Assembly: GCA_023412435.1 (NCBI GenBank)
Contig: JAEYNS010000370.1
Coordinates: 1-6,034, forward strand
Reading direction: 5' to 3'
DNA from: Actinomycetes bacterium
GTDB lineage: Bacteria; Actinomycetota; Actinomycetes; Propionibacteriales; Propionibacteriaceae
DNA: 6,034 bases
Shown: piece after piece, positions 1-6,034 of the stretch
Layout of the letters: every line of letters begins with the position of its first letter
Position numbering within the stretch: the first letter of the stretch is position 1
Program-made: the position numbers and the translations under genes
Notes under the pieces: model-generated
Databases searched by the model: none
What the model saw: only the letters and a program-made list of their open reading frames with translations
Told to the model about the DNA's origin: nothing

Positions 1-29
1 CCCCGGGGGGGCCCCCCCACGGGCGCCCG
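1..29. repeat. G/C palindromic tract downstream of pntB
   Basis: Seven G followed by seven C (5-18) form a perfect 14-bp palindrome, preceded by CCCC and followed by a second 10-bp palindrome, CGGGCGCCCG (20-29). It lies beyond the pntB stop codon, so it could contribute to 3'-end structure of the pntAB transcript. However, neither palindrome leaves a normal hairpin loop and no run of U follows on the minus strand, so I do not call it an intrinsic terminator. The window edge cuts the region. Nothing else is visible in the 50 bases beyond pntB. Confidence 0.55.
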
Positions 30-50
30 CCCCTTGGCGTCAGGTGGGGC

Positions 51-1481
51 TCAGTCGAGCGCCTTGAGGATGTCGTCCACCCGCTGCTTGGCGTCGCCGA
101 ACAGCATCTGGGTGTTCTCCTTGAAGAACAGCGGGTTCTGCACCCCGGCGTAGCCGGTGGCCATCGACCGCTTGAACACGACGACGTTCGAGGCGTTCCA
201 GACCTCAAGCACCGGCATGCCGGCGATCGGGCTGCCCGGGTCGTCCAGCGCCGCAGGGTTGACGGTGTCATTCGCCCCGATCACCAGCACGGTGTCGGTC
301 TCGGAGAAGTCCTCGTTGATCTCGTCCATCTCGAGCACGATGTCGTAGGGCACGTTGGCCTCGGCCAGCAGGACGTTCATGTGCCCCGGGAGCCGGCCGG
401 CGACCGGGTGGACGCCGAAGCGGACGTTGACGCCGTGGGCCCGCAGCTTCGAGGTGAGGTCGGCGACCGGGTACTGCGCCTTCGCCACCGCCATGCCGTA
501 GCCAGGGGTGATCACCACGGACTCGGAGTTCTTCAGCATCTCCGCCACTCCCGCGGCGTCGATCTCGCGGTGCTCGCCCTGCTCATCGCTCGAGGAGGCG
601 GCCACCGTCCCGCCCTCGGCGCCGAAGCCGCCGAGGATGACCGAGATGAACGAACGGTTCATCGCCCGGCACATGATGTAGGACAAGATGGCGCCGGAGG
701 AGCCGACCAGCGATCCGGTGATGATCAGCAGGTTGTTGTTGAGCATGAAGCCCGCCGCCGCAGCGGCCCAGCCGGAGTACGAGTTCAGCATCGAGACGAC
801 GACGGGCATGTCGCCGCCGCCGATCGCCGCCACCATGTGCCAACCGAGCGCGAAGCCGACCAGCGCGATGGCGATGATCAGGATCCAGCCCAGGGCGGGG
901 TTGTGCTCGCCCGCCATCACGAACCAGATCATGAGCGCGAAGAACACCACGAAGCCGACCAGGTTGATCAGGTTCCGCCCGGGAAGGGTGAGCGGGGCCG
1001 ACTTCATCTTGGCCGACAGCTTGAGGTAGGCGACGACCGAGCCGGTGAAGGTGTAGGCGCCGATGAGCACGCCCAGGGCGACCTCGACCGAGTGGACCGC
1101 CCCGGTCGCGCCCTCGGGGACCGCGAACGAGTTGAAGCCGACCAGTACGGCCGCCATACCCACGAAGGAGTGGAAGGCCGCGATCAGTTCGGGCATCTGG
1201 GTCATCTCGACCCTGCGCGCGATCGGGGTGCCGATGACGGCGCCGATCGCCAACACGGCGAGGATCAGCAGCAGGGTGACCAGCGGGGAGAGCCGTTCGG
1301 GCTGGGTCGCCGACATGTTGACCGAGTGGATGATCGTGGCGATGAGCGCCAGGGCCATGCCGATCATGCCCGCGATGTTGCCCATCCGGGCCGTGGTCTG
1401 CTTGGCCAGACCGGCCAGCGACAGGATGAAGAGAACGCCAGCGACGATGTAGAGCCCCTGGACGAAGTGGAGCATCAGCAT
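51..1481 (-). CDS. pntB: NAD(P) transhydrogenase subunit beta
   Basis: PntB is the beta subunit of the proton-translocating transhydrogenase, which couples inward proton flow to hydride transfer from NADH to NADP+. The 476-residue product (E. coli about 462) has an N-terminal membrane domain II of about nine hydrophobic helices (roughly 4-275) and a C-terminal cytoplasmic NADP-binding domain III (about 295-476). Seen directly: His104 in AAFHSFVG, matching the E. coli proton-channel histidine; [21 protein letters not shown] (225-245); the GYGMAV nucleotide loop (327-332); [10 protein letters not shown] (402-411); and KRS (438-440), which contacts the NADP 2'-phosphate in the family. The ATG at 1481 is chosen because a GGAGG lies 9 nt upstream. 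An ATG two codons later (1475) is possible. An open frame upstream would add 19 residues, but it overlaps pntA and does not match the family. Identity to the E. coli protein is strikingly high by eye. Cotranscribed with pntA, 4 nt downstream of its stop. Confidence 0.97.
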   Translation of the reverse strand: MLMLHFVQGLYIVAGVLFILSLAGLAKQTTARMGNIAGMIGMALALIATIIHSVNMSATQPERLSPLVTLLLILAVLAIGAVIGTPIARRVEMTQMPELIAAFHSFVGMAAVLVGFNSFAVPEGATGAVHSVEVALGVLIGAYTFTGSVVAYLKLSAKMKSAPLTLPGRNLINLVGFVVFFALMIWFVMAGEHNPALGWILIIAIALVGFALGWHMVAAIGGGDMPVVVSMLNSYSGWAAAAAGFMLNNNLLIITGSLVGSSGAILSYIMCRAMNRSFISVILGGFGAEGGTVAASSSDEQGEHREIDAAGVAEMLKNSESVVITPGYGMAVAKAQYPVADLTSKLRAHGVNVRFGVHPVAGRLPGHMNVLLAEANVPYDIVLEMDEINEDFSETDTVLVIGANDTVNPAALDDPGSPIAGMPVLEVWNASNVVVFKRSMATGYAGVQNPLFFKENTQMLFGDAKQRVDDILKALD

Positions 1482-1485
1482 GCTC

Positions 1486-3045
1486 TCATGCCTCCTTCTT
1501 GAACATGCTGAGCATCCGGAACGAGACCAGGAAGCCACCGAAGATGTTGATCGACGCGATGGTGGCGGCGATGAACGACATCACCAGCACAGCGACGTTG
1601 GTCGAGCCCAACTGCAGCAGGGCGCCGACCAGGATGATGCCCGAGATGGCGTTGGTCTGGGCCATCAGCGGCGTGTGCAGCGAGTGCGAGACGCCGCTGA
1701 TCACGTAGAAGCCGACGACCACTGCCAACGCGAACACGGTGAACGCGCCCACGAAGCTCGCCGGGGAGAACGTGACGGCGAGGACGACGAGCGCCGCGGC
1801 GATGACCGACATCACCATCCGGTTGCGCCCGCTGGCCTTGGCCTTCTCCAGCTCGCGGGCCGCCTTCACGGCCGGGTCCTCCACCACGGCCGGGGTGGTG
1901 GTGGCCGGGACCGCCGCCGACACCTGTACCGGGGGCGGTGGCCACATCCGCTCGCCGTCCTGCTGGACGGTCATGCCGCGGACGACCACGTCGTCCATGT
2001 CCAGCACCAGTTCGCCGTCCTTGGAGGGTGTGAGCAGCTTGAACAGGTTCACCACGTTGGTGCCGTACAGCTGGGACGCCTGGGTGGGGAGCCGTCCGGG
2101 CAGGTCGGTGTAGCCGATGATCTTGACGCCGTTGGGGGTGACGACGAGCTCGTCCGGCTTCGAACCTGCGACGTTGCCGCCGTTGGAGGCAGCCATGTCG
2201 ACGATCACCGAGCCGGGCTTCATGGAGGCCACCATCTCCTCGGTGATCAGCCGGGGAGCCGGCTTCCCGGGGATCAGGGCGGTGGTGATGATGATGTCGA
2301 CGTCCTTGGCCTGCTCGCGGTACAGCTCGGCGGCCGCGCGGTTGTAGTCCTCGGAGGTCTCCTTCGCGTAGCCGTCGGTGGAGACCTGCTGCTGGGCGAC
2401 CTTGACCGCGAGGAACTCGCCACCCATCGACTGGACCTGCTCGGCCACCTCCGGCCGGGCGTCGGTGGCGCGGACGATGGCGCCCAGCGACTTCGCCGTC
2501 CCGATCGCTGCGAGCCCCGCCACACCGGCGCCGGCCACCAGGACCTTCGCCGGGGGGACCTTGCCCGCGGCGGTGACCTGACCGGTGAAGAAGGAGCCGA
2601 ACTCGTTGGCGGCCTCGACGACGGCGCGGTACCCGGCGATGTTGGCCATCGAGGACAACACGTCCAGGGCCTGCGCCCGCGAGATCCGCGGCACCGCGTC
2701 CATCGCCAGCACCGTGATGCGGCGGGCCGCCAGCGCATCCAGCAGCTCAGGGCTGCGCGCGGGGGCAACCAGCGAGATCAGCACCGCCCCGTCGGCCAGC
2801 AGCGCGATCTCGTCCGGGGTGGGGGCGTTGATCTTGGCGACCACCGGCGAGGCCCAGACCTGGGCCCGGTCGCCCACCGTGGCACCGGCCTCGGCGTACT
2901 GGGCGTCGGGGTAGGACGACTTGGCTCCCGCGCCGGCTTCGACGACGACGCTGTGACCCAGGCCTATCAATTGGGTGACTGTCTTGGGGGTGGCCGCGAC
3001 GCGTGTCTCGCCTCCCAGGGTTTCCAGGGGAATCCCGATCTGCAT
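1486..3045 (-). CDS. pntA: NAD(P) transhydrogenase subunit alpha (single-chain form)
   Basis: PntA is the alpha subunit of the same membrane transhydrogenase. It carries the NAD(H)-binding domain I and the first helices of membrane domain II. The product is 519 residues (E. coli about 510). Residues 1-380 are domain I, beginning MQIGIPLE and [11 protein letters not shown]. The Rossmann loop GAGVAG is at 172-177, with the acidic residue after the second strand at Asp195 in [10 protein letters not shown] Pro/Ala-rich, then Lys/Glu-rich linker (about 361-406) leads to four predicted helices (about 411-427, 433-450, 466-480, 484-505), including [10 protein letters not shown] and ASINIFGGF. The ATG at 3045 is chosen because it aligns with the family N-terminus. 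AGGA lies 11 nt upstream, a slightly long spacing. The frame stays open another 27 codons upstream to 3126, without family resemblance. In Mycobacterium this subunit is split into PntAa and PntAb, whereas here it is one unbroken chain as in E. coli. Confidence 0.97.
   Translation of the reverse strand: MQIGIPLETLGGETRVAATPKTVTQLIGLGHSVVVEAGAGAKSSYPDAQYAEAGATVGDRAQVWASPVVAKINAPTPDEIALLADGAVLISLVAPARSPELLDALAARRITVLAMDAVPRISRAQALDVLSSMANIAGYRAVVEAANEFGSFFTGQVTAAGKVPPAKVLVAGAGVAGLAAIGTAKSLGAIVRATDARPEVAEQVQSMGGEFLAVKVAQQQVSTDGYAKETSEDYNRAAAELYREQAKDVDIIITTALIPGKPAPRLITEEMVASMKPGSVIVDMAASNGGNVAGSKPDELVVTPNGVKIIGYTDLPGRLPTQASQLYGTNVVNLFKLLTPSKDGELVLDMDDVVVRGMTVQQDGERMWPPPPVQVSAAVPATTTPAVVEDPAVKAARELEKAKASGRNRMVMSVIAAALVVLAVTFSPASFVGAFTVFALAVVVGFYVISGVSHSLHTPLMAQTNAISGIILVGALLQLGSTNVAVLVMSFIAATIASINIFGGFLVSFRMLSMFKKEA
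1491..1496 (-). promoter_or_regulatory. pntB ribosome-binding site inside the pntA 3' end
   Basis: AAGGAGG on the minus strand is formed by the last Lys and Glu codons of pntA (AAG GAG followed by G of GCA). The GGAGG core ends 9 nt before the pntB ATG at 1481, and the pntA stop codon lies between them. This decides in favour of ATG 1481 over 1475, which would have a 15-nt spacer. It also implies that ribosomes finishing pntA can start pntB directly, which would help keep the two subunits balanced. The coupling is inferred from the layout. Confidence 0.75.
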
Positions 3046-3144
3046 TGTTGCGAGGTTCCTTTCCAGCCCCGCTGCCCGCGCGGCCTTTGGAAGCCTAACG
3101 GTTTGGACTGACCTCTCGGGGCGCATTTGCCGAAGTCACCGCCA

Positions 3145-3183
3145 CGCCACCGGCGCGAGCCGGACGTCGGATCGCCACCGGCG
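3145..3183. repeat. Two copies of an 11-bp direct repeat upstream of the rpsO promoter
   Basis: CGCCACCGGCG occurs at 3145-3155 and 3173-3183, with a start-to-start distance of 28 bp. Each copy is itself a short inverted repeat (CGCC-ACC-GGCG). The second copy ends 7 bp before the candidate -35 at 3191. Between them, CCGGC-gcga-GCCGG (3150-3163) can form a 5-bp hairpin with a GNRA-type loop. Paired sites here could be operators, but in such G+C-rich sequence an 11-mer made almost wholly of G and C can recur by chance. No regulator is identified. Confidence 0.35.
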
Positions 3184-3190
3184 GCACGGA

Positions 3191-3220
3191 TTCGCCCCGC
3201 GTGAGGCCGCACGGTAGAGT
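3191..3220 (+). promoter_or_regulatory. Candidate sigma-A-type promoter of rpsO
   Basis: TAGAGT (3215-3220) fits the actinobacterial -10 pattern TANNNT. TTCGCC (3191-3196) is a weak -35 with an 18-bp spacer. Transcription would begin near 3226-3228, giving a leader of roughly 125 nt before the rpsO ATG. This is the best -10 in the divergent gap, and its context cggTAGAGTgggg resembles housekeeping promoters of high-GC Gram-positives. The call is a by-eye match and no start site is proven. Confidence 0.5.
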
Positions 3221-3349
3221 GGGGACGCCGTCACGACGGCCGCGGACGCCCAAGAGCTCCCCAGCGACCCTGAGACTCGTCTCGAATCCACGTCGCAGCC
3301 ACCCTGGCAGGGAGCGCCGCGCAACGGGAAACCGAGAGGAGCAGCCTTC
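3221..3349 (+). promoter_or_regulatory. Structured 5' leader of rpsO, possible S15 autoregulatory element
   Basis: The predicted untranslated leader contains several small helices: GCCGT/ACGGC (3227-3231 with 3236-3240), GAGA/TCTC with loop CTCG (3272-3283), and CCCT/AGGG (3302-3305 with 3309-3312). Segment TCTCG (3280-3284) is also exactly complementary to CGAGA (3333-3337) at the edge of the ribosome-binding site. That pairing can continue through one mismatch with three more pairs (3276-3278 with 3339-3341). GCTCC (3256-3260) is exactly complementary to GGAGC (3338-3342). Sequestered and open states of the ribosome-binding site are therefore possible. S15 represses its own mRNA through leader structures in several bacteria, with differing folds. 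Applying that here is inference. Confidence 0.35.
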
Positions 3350-3613
3350 ATGGATGCCGACACCAAGAAGAAGATCATCGAAGAGTACGCCATCGCCCCG
3401 GGCGACACCGGTTCGCCGGACGTCCAGATCGCGCTGCTCACCAAGCGGATCGCCCACCTGACCGAGCACCTCAAGCAGCACAAGGGCGACCACCACAGCC
3501 GCCGTGGGCTGATGCTCCTGGTCGGCCAGCGCCGCCGCCTGCTCAACTACGTCATGAAGCAGGACGTTGAGCACTACCGGTCGCTGATCGCTCGCCTCGG
3601 CCTGCGTCGGTGA
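3350..3613 (+). CDS. rpsO: 30S ribosomal protein S15
   Basis: S15 is a primary-binding protein of the small ribosomal subunit. It recognises the three-way junction of the 16S rRNA central domain and helps form the bridge to the large subunit. The 87-residue product is the normal length (E. coli 89). Family signatures are plain: [17 protein letters not shown] (18-34), [24 protein letters not shown] (44-67), which includes the RNA-contacting His/Asp/Ser cluster, and the C-terminal ARLGLRR. The ATG at 3350 has AGGAG (3337-3341) 8 nt upstream and gives the expected N-terminus. It is the first gene of the conserved rpsO-pnp unit, with its own promoter candidate and a structured leader. A terminator-like hairpin begins 16 nt after the stop codon. 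Confidence 0.98.
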   Translation: MDADTKKKIIEEYAIAPGDTGSPDVQIALLTKRIAHLTEHLKQHKGDHHSRRGLMLLVGQRRRLLNYVMKQDVEHYRSLIARLGLRR

Positions 3614-3629
3614 CCCTGGAACCCTGACC

Positions 3630-3662
3630 GTGAGGGAGTGGCCGCGTCGGCCGCTCCCTTGC
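3630..3662 (+). terminator. Long stem-loop after rpsO: partial terminator or RNase III site
   Basis: A 14-bp stem (3630-3643 with 3649-3662) closes a 5-nt loop, GCGTC. Its core GGGAGTGGCC/GGCCGCTCCC has one G-U pair, and two more wobbles occur in the outer four pairs. It is the strongest hairpin in the window and stands just beyond rpsO. No U-run follows the stem, only TTG within its end and then GCGG, so it may terminate poorly and let transcripts read into pnp. In E. coli and Streptomyces the rpsO-pnp intergenic RNA is cut by RNase III in hairpins at this position. That role here is inferred from location. Confidence 0.6.
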
Positions 3663-3670
3663 GGCGTTGC

Positions 3671-3685
3671 CCGGCCGACAGCCGG
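3671..3685 (+). other. Second small hairpin in the rpsO-pnp spacer
   Basis: CCGGC (3671-3675) and GCCGG (3681-3685) form a 5-bp G/C stem around the loop CGACA. It starts 8 nt after the large stem-loop. On its own it is short and could be chance in G+C-rich DNA. Stacked beside the first hairpin it may form part of a processing region upstream of pnp. Confidence 0.35.
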
Positions 3686-3719
3686 TCACAACTCAACAGC
3701 TGCCTACTGACCGCCCACC

Positions 3720-3774
3720 GGACCTCGGTCCTCGGTAGTGGCCTTCGGGGGATTCTCCCGCGGGCCTCGATCGA
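3720..3774 (+). other. Structured pnp leader: tandem repeat, hairpin and palindrome
   Basis: CCTCGGT is repeated in tandem (3723-3729, 3730-3736), overlapping a small GGAC/GTCC hairpin (3720-3731). A larger imperfect hairpin spans 3740-3766: outer GGCC/GGCC, then C-G and G-C pairs, one G-G mismatch, and inner GGGA/TCCC around a TTC loop. It is followed by the 8-bp palindrome TCGATCGA (3767-3774). This lies 50-100 nt ahead of the pnp start, the region where PNPase regulates its own mRNA in E. coli. I find no convincing pnp promoter here: TAGTGG (3736-3741) and GATTCT (3751-3756) are poor -10 matches. Confidence 0.35.
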
Positions 3775-3811
3775 AGACCGGGACGGCGGTGGCCAGCAGG
3801 TGGCGCTACCG

Positions 3812-3817
3812 AAAGGA
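3812..3817 (+). promoter_or_regulatory. pnp ribosome-binding site
   Basis: AAAGGA lies 6 nt before the ATG at 3824. It matters because the reading frame is open back to 3638 with no stop codon. The only good ribosome-binding site lies here, and the residues after this ATG match the actinobacterial PNPase N-terminus, whereas the upstream 62 codons do not. Confidence 0.75.
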
Positions 3818-3823
3818 AACCCC

Positions 3824-6031
3824 ATGGAAGGTCCCGACCTCCAGTTCACCGAAGCCGTCATCGACAACGGCCCGCTCGGCAAGCATGTGGTCCGGTTCGA
3901 GTCCGGCCTGCTCGCCCGGCAGGCCAACGGCTCGGTCGCTGTCTACCTCGACGGCGACACGATGCTGCTCTCGGCCACCACCGCCGCGAACAACCCCCGC
4001 GACGCCATTGACTTCTTCCCGCTCACCGTGGACGTGGAGGAGCGGATGTACGCCGCCGGCCGGATCCCCGGCTCCTTCTTCCGTCGTGAGGGCCGTCCGT
4101 CCGAGGGCGCGATTCTCGCCTGCCGGCTGATCGACCGTCCGCTGCGCCCGTGCTTCGCCAAGGGCCTGCGCAATGAGGTCCAGGTGGTCGTCACCGTCAT
4201 GGCCCTGAACCCGAACGTGCTCTACGACGTGGTGGCGATCAACGCCGGCTCCGCGTCCACCACGCTGGCCGGCCTGCCGTTCACCGGCCCCGTCGGCGGC
4301 GTCCGCGTCGCCCTGCTGGGCGACCAGTGGGTCGGCTTCCCGACCGTCGAGCAGGTCGAGGGTGCCACCTTCGACATGGTCGTGGCCGGCCGGGTGCTGC
4401 CCGACGGCGATGTCGCGATCATGATGGTCGAGGCCGAGTCCACCGAGGCGACCTGGGATCTCGTCCGCTCCGGCCGCACCGCTCCCACCGAAGAGGTGGT
4501 GGCGCAGGGCCTGGAGGCCGCCAAGCCGTTCATCAAGGCGCTGTGCGACGCGCAGGCCGAGCTCGCCGCGCGGTTCGCCAAGCCGGTGGAGCAGATGCCG
4601 GTCTTCCTCGACTACACCGACGACGTGTACGCCGCTGTCGCCGAGGTCGCCACCGACCGCCTCAAGGGCGTCATGAGCATCGCCGGCAAGGCCGAGCGGG
4701 AGACCTCGACCGAGGAGCTCCTGGCGACCATCCGGACCGAGCTCGCCGAGCGGCTGCCGGAGAAGGAGAAGGAGATCACCGGCGCCTTCCGGGCGCTGAC
4801 CAAGAAGGTGGTGCGGCACAAGACGCTCACCGAGAAGGTCCGGATCGACGGTCGTGGCGTCGCGGACATCCGCACGCTGTCCGCCGAGGTCGGCGTCCTG
4901 CCCCGGGTGCACGGTTCCGCGCTGTTCCAGCGTGGCGAGACCCAGATCCTCGGGGTCACCACGCTGAACATGCTCGACATGGAGCAGAAGCTCGACACCC
5001 TGGCGCCGGAGACCACCAAGCGCTACATGCACAACTACAACTTCCCGCCCTACTCCACCGGCGAGACCGGTCGGGTCGGTTCGCCGAAGCGGCGCGAGAT
5101 CGGTCACGGCGCGCTCGCCGAGCGTGCCCTCGTGCCGGTGTTGCCCAAGCGCGAGGAGTTCCCCTACGCGATTCGTCAGGTGTCCGAGGCCCTCGGCTCC
5201 AACGGCTCCACCTCGATGGGCTCGGTCTGCGCCTCGACGCTGGCCCTGCTCAACGCCGGTGTGCCGCTGAAGGCGCCGGTCGCCGGCATCGCGATGGGCC
5301 TGATGAGCGAGGAGATCGACGGCGAGACCCAGTACGTCGCGCTCACCGACATCCTCGGTGCCGAGGACGCGCTGGGCGACATGGACTTCAAGGTCGCCGG
5401 CACGCGTGACTTCGTCACGGCGCTGCAACTCGACACCAAGCTCAACGGCATCCCCGCCGACGTGCTGGCCGGTGCCCTGCTGCAGGCTCGCGACGCCCGT
5501 CACACCCTGCTCGACGTGATGGCGGAGGCTATCGAGTCCCCGGACGAGATGAGCCCCTACGCACCCCGGATCATCACCGTGAAGATCCCGGTCGACAAGA
5601 TCGGCGAGGTCATCGGCCCGAAGGGCAAGATGATCAACCAGATCCAGGACGACACCGGCGCCAACATCTCCATCGAGGACGACGGCACCATCTACATCGG
5701 TGCCGACAACGGCGAGTCCGCCGAGGCTGCTCGCGCGCTGATCAACGCGATCGCCAACCCGACCATGCCGGAACGCGGCGAGCGGTACCTGGGCACGATC
5801 GTGAAGATTATGCCGTTCGGCGCCTTCGTCTCGCTGCTGCCCGGCAAGGACGGCCTGCTCCACATCTCCAAGCTGCGGCCGCTGGCCGGCGGTGGCCGGG
5901 TGGAGAACGTCGAGGACGTGGTGAGCGTCGGTCAGAAGCTGACCGTCGAGATCTCCGACATCGACGACAAGGGCAAGCTCAGCCTGATCCCGGTCGTGGA
6001 GGAGAAGGAAGCGGCACCGGCCGAGGCCTGA
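3824..6031 (+). CDS. pnp: Polyribonucleotide nucleotidyltransferase (PNPase)
   Basis: PNPase degrades RNA 3' to 5' by phosphorolysis, releasing nucleoside diphosphates, and can run in reverse to add 3' tails. In Streptomyces the homologue was also described as guanosine pentaphosphate synthetase I. The family is a cytoplasmic homotrimer. The 735-residue product has all parts in order: RNase PH-like core 1 (about 15-150) with the RNA-gripping [10 protein letters not shown] (85-94), a helical linker (about 240-330), RNase PH-like core 2 (about 335-565), a KH domain (about 583-643) with IGPKGK (597-602), and an S1 domain (about 653-724). Catalytic and phosphate-site residues are present: Asp515, Asp521 and Lys523 in [10 protein letters not shown], and SNGSTSM (459-465). 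The core-2 [24 protein letters not shown] block is intact. The start follows AAAGGA. Its TGA stop ends 3 nt before the window edge, so no terminator is visible. Readthrough from rpsO is likely. Confidence 0.98.
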   Translation: MEGPDLQFTEAVIDNGPLGKHVVRFESGLLARQANGSVAVYLDGDTMLLSATTAANNPRDAIDFFPLTVDVEERMYAAGRIPGSFFRREGRPSEGAILACRLIDRPLRPCFAKGLRNEVQVVVTVMALNPNVLYDVVAINAGSASTTLAGLPFTGPVGGVRVALLGDQWVGFPTVEQVEGATFDMVVAGRVLPDGDVAIMMVEAESTEATWDLVRSGRTAPTEEVVAQGLEAAKPFIKALCDAQAELAARFAKPVEQMPVFLDYTDDVYAAVAEVATDRLKGVMSIAGKAERETSTEELLATIRTELAERLPEKEKEITGAFRALTKKVVRHKTLTEKVRIDGRGVADIRTLSAEVGVLPRVHGSALFQRGETQILGVTTLNMLDMEQKLDTLAPETTKRYMHNYNFPPYSTGETGRVGSPKRREIGHGALAERALVPVLPKREEFPYAIRQVSEALGSNGSTSMGSVCASTLALLNAGVPLKAPVAGIAMGLMSEEIDGETQYVALTDILGAEDALGDMDFKVAGTRDFVTALQLDTKLNGIPADVLAGALLQARDARHTLLDVMAEAIESPDEMSPYAPRIITVKIPVDKIGEVIGPKGKMINQIQDDTGANISIEDDGTIYIGADNGESAEAARALINAIANPTMPERGERYLGTIVKIMPFGAFVSLLPGKDGLLHISKLRPLAGGGRVENVEDVVSVGQKLTVEISDIDDKGKLSLIPVVEEKEAAPAEA

Positions 6032-6034
6032 ACC

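Larger units (their letters stand above)
3046..3349. promoter_or_regulatory. Divergent promoter region between pntA and rpsO
   Basis: This 304-bp gap separates two start codons that point away from each other, so it must hold promoters for both units unless they lie inside genes. It contains no plausible gene. For rpsO a reasonable promoter is listed separately (3191-3220), followed by a leader of about 125 nt. For pntA only a weak candidate -10 is visible, TAGGCT on the minus strand (3097-3092), with nothing resembling TTGACA at 16-19 nt upstream; I hold it at low confidence. The middle contains an 11-bp direct repeat and a small hairpin, described in their own entries. Confidence 0.6.

Noticed and set aside
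381..1502. A 373-codon plus-strand open frame opposite pntB
   Set aside because: Same reasoning: antisense to an unmistakable gene, Arg/Asp/Gly/His-rich, with no domain and no good ribosome-binding site noticed.
1482..1538. A 19-residue N-terminal extension of PntB
   Set aside because: It overlaps the end of pntA, reads as Arg/Ser/Cys-rich non-family sequence, and the GGAGG supports the start at 1481.
1480..3111. A 543-codon plus-strand open frame opposite pntA
   Set aside because: It lies almost wholly antisense to a clear pntA, and its product is rich in Asp, Arg, Gly and His with no family resemblance. It is a shadow frame of high-GC coding sequence.
3046..3126. A 27-residue N-terminal extension of PntA
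   Set aside because: The family N-terminus aligns exactly at MQIGIP. The upstream residues are basic and non-conserved, and a purine-rich AGGA precedes the chosen ATG.
3095..3574. A 159-codon minus-strand open frame spanning the divergent gap and antisense to rpsO
   Set aside because: It covers the promoter region and the opposite strand of a certain ribosomal protein gene. The product has no recognisable domain.
3638..3823. A 62-codon N-terminal extension of PNPase
   Set aside because: The frame is open, but this segment overlaps the intergenic hairpins, does not resemble PNPase N-termini, and a good ribosome-binding site precedes ATG 3824.
4327..5409. A 360-codon open frame in an alternative frame inside pnp
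   Set aside because: The Arg/Gly/Ala-rich translation is typical of frame-shifted reading of G+C-rich genes. It lies entirely within pnp on the same strand.
3806..5863. A 685-codon open frame antisense to pnp
   Set aside because: It mirrors the pnp codon pattern in G+C-rich DNA, where stop codons are rare on the opposite strand. The translation is low-complexity (Gly/Arg/Asp/His/Val-rich) with no recognisable domain, and pnp itself is certain.

Overview
The window is G+C-rich throughout, with a strong G/C bias at third codon positions. It reads as an ordinary chromosomal segment of a high-GC actinobacterium. The closest match I recognise is the actinobacterial form of polynucleotide phosphorylase, for example its N-terminus MEGPDLQF and the segment from [18 protein letters not shown] onward. 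The Propionibacteriales are a reasonable guess, but one window cannot settle the genus.

Layout: two gene pairs diverge from a 304-bp regulatory gap (3046-3349). Leftward on the minus strand are pntA (3045-1486) and pntB (1481-51), the two subunits of the membrane-bound proton-translocating NAD(P) transhydrogenase. They are 4 nt apart, and the pntB ribosome-binding site lies in the last codons of pntA. Rightward on the plus strand are rpsO (3350-3613, ribosomal protein S15) and pnp (3824-6031, polynucleotide phosphorylase), separated by 210 bp rich in hairpins. The first 50 bases, downstream of pntB, hold an extreme G7C7 palindrome and no gene. All four genes look complete, with the expected family motifs intact and no frameshift. 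I see no tRNA, rRNA, CRISPR array, insertion sequence or integrase.

Function: PntA and PntB together use the proton gradient to pass hydride from NADH to NADP+, supplying NADPH. rpsO-pnp is the widely conserved pairing of a small-subunit ribosomal protein with a 3'-5' exoribonuclease. In Escherichia coli and Streptomyces this operon is controlled by RNase III processing and autoregulation, and the hairpins between the genes fit that pattern. The two pairs have no obvious functional link beyond adjacency.

No undescribed system is evident. The points most worth a second look are the rpsO leader, where one segment can pair either locally or with the ribosome-binding site, the rpsO-pnp intergenic hairpins, and the single-chain E. 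coli-like PntA in an actinobacterial context. All structures were found by eye, without folding energies or database searches.
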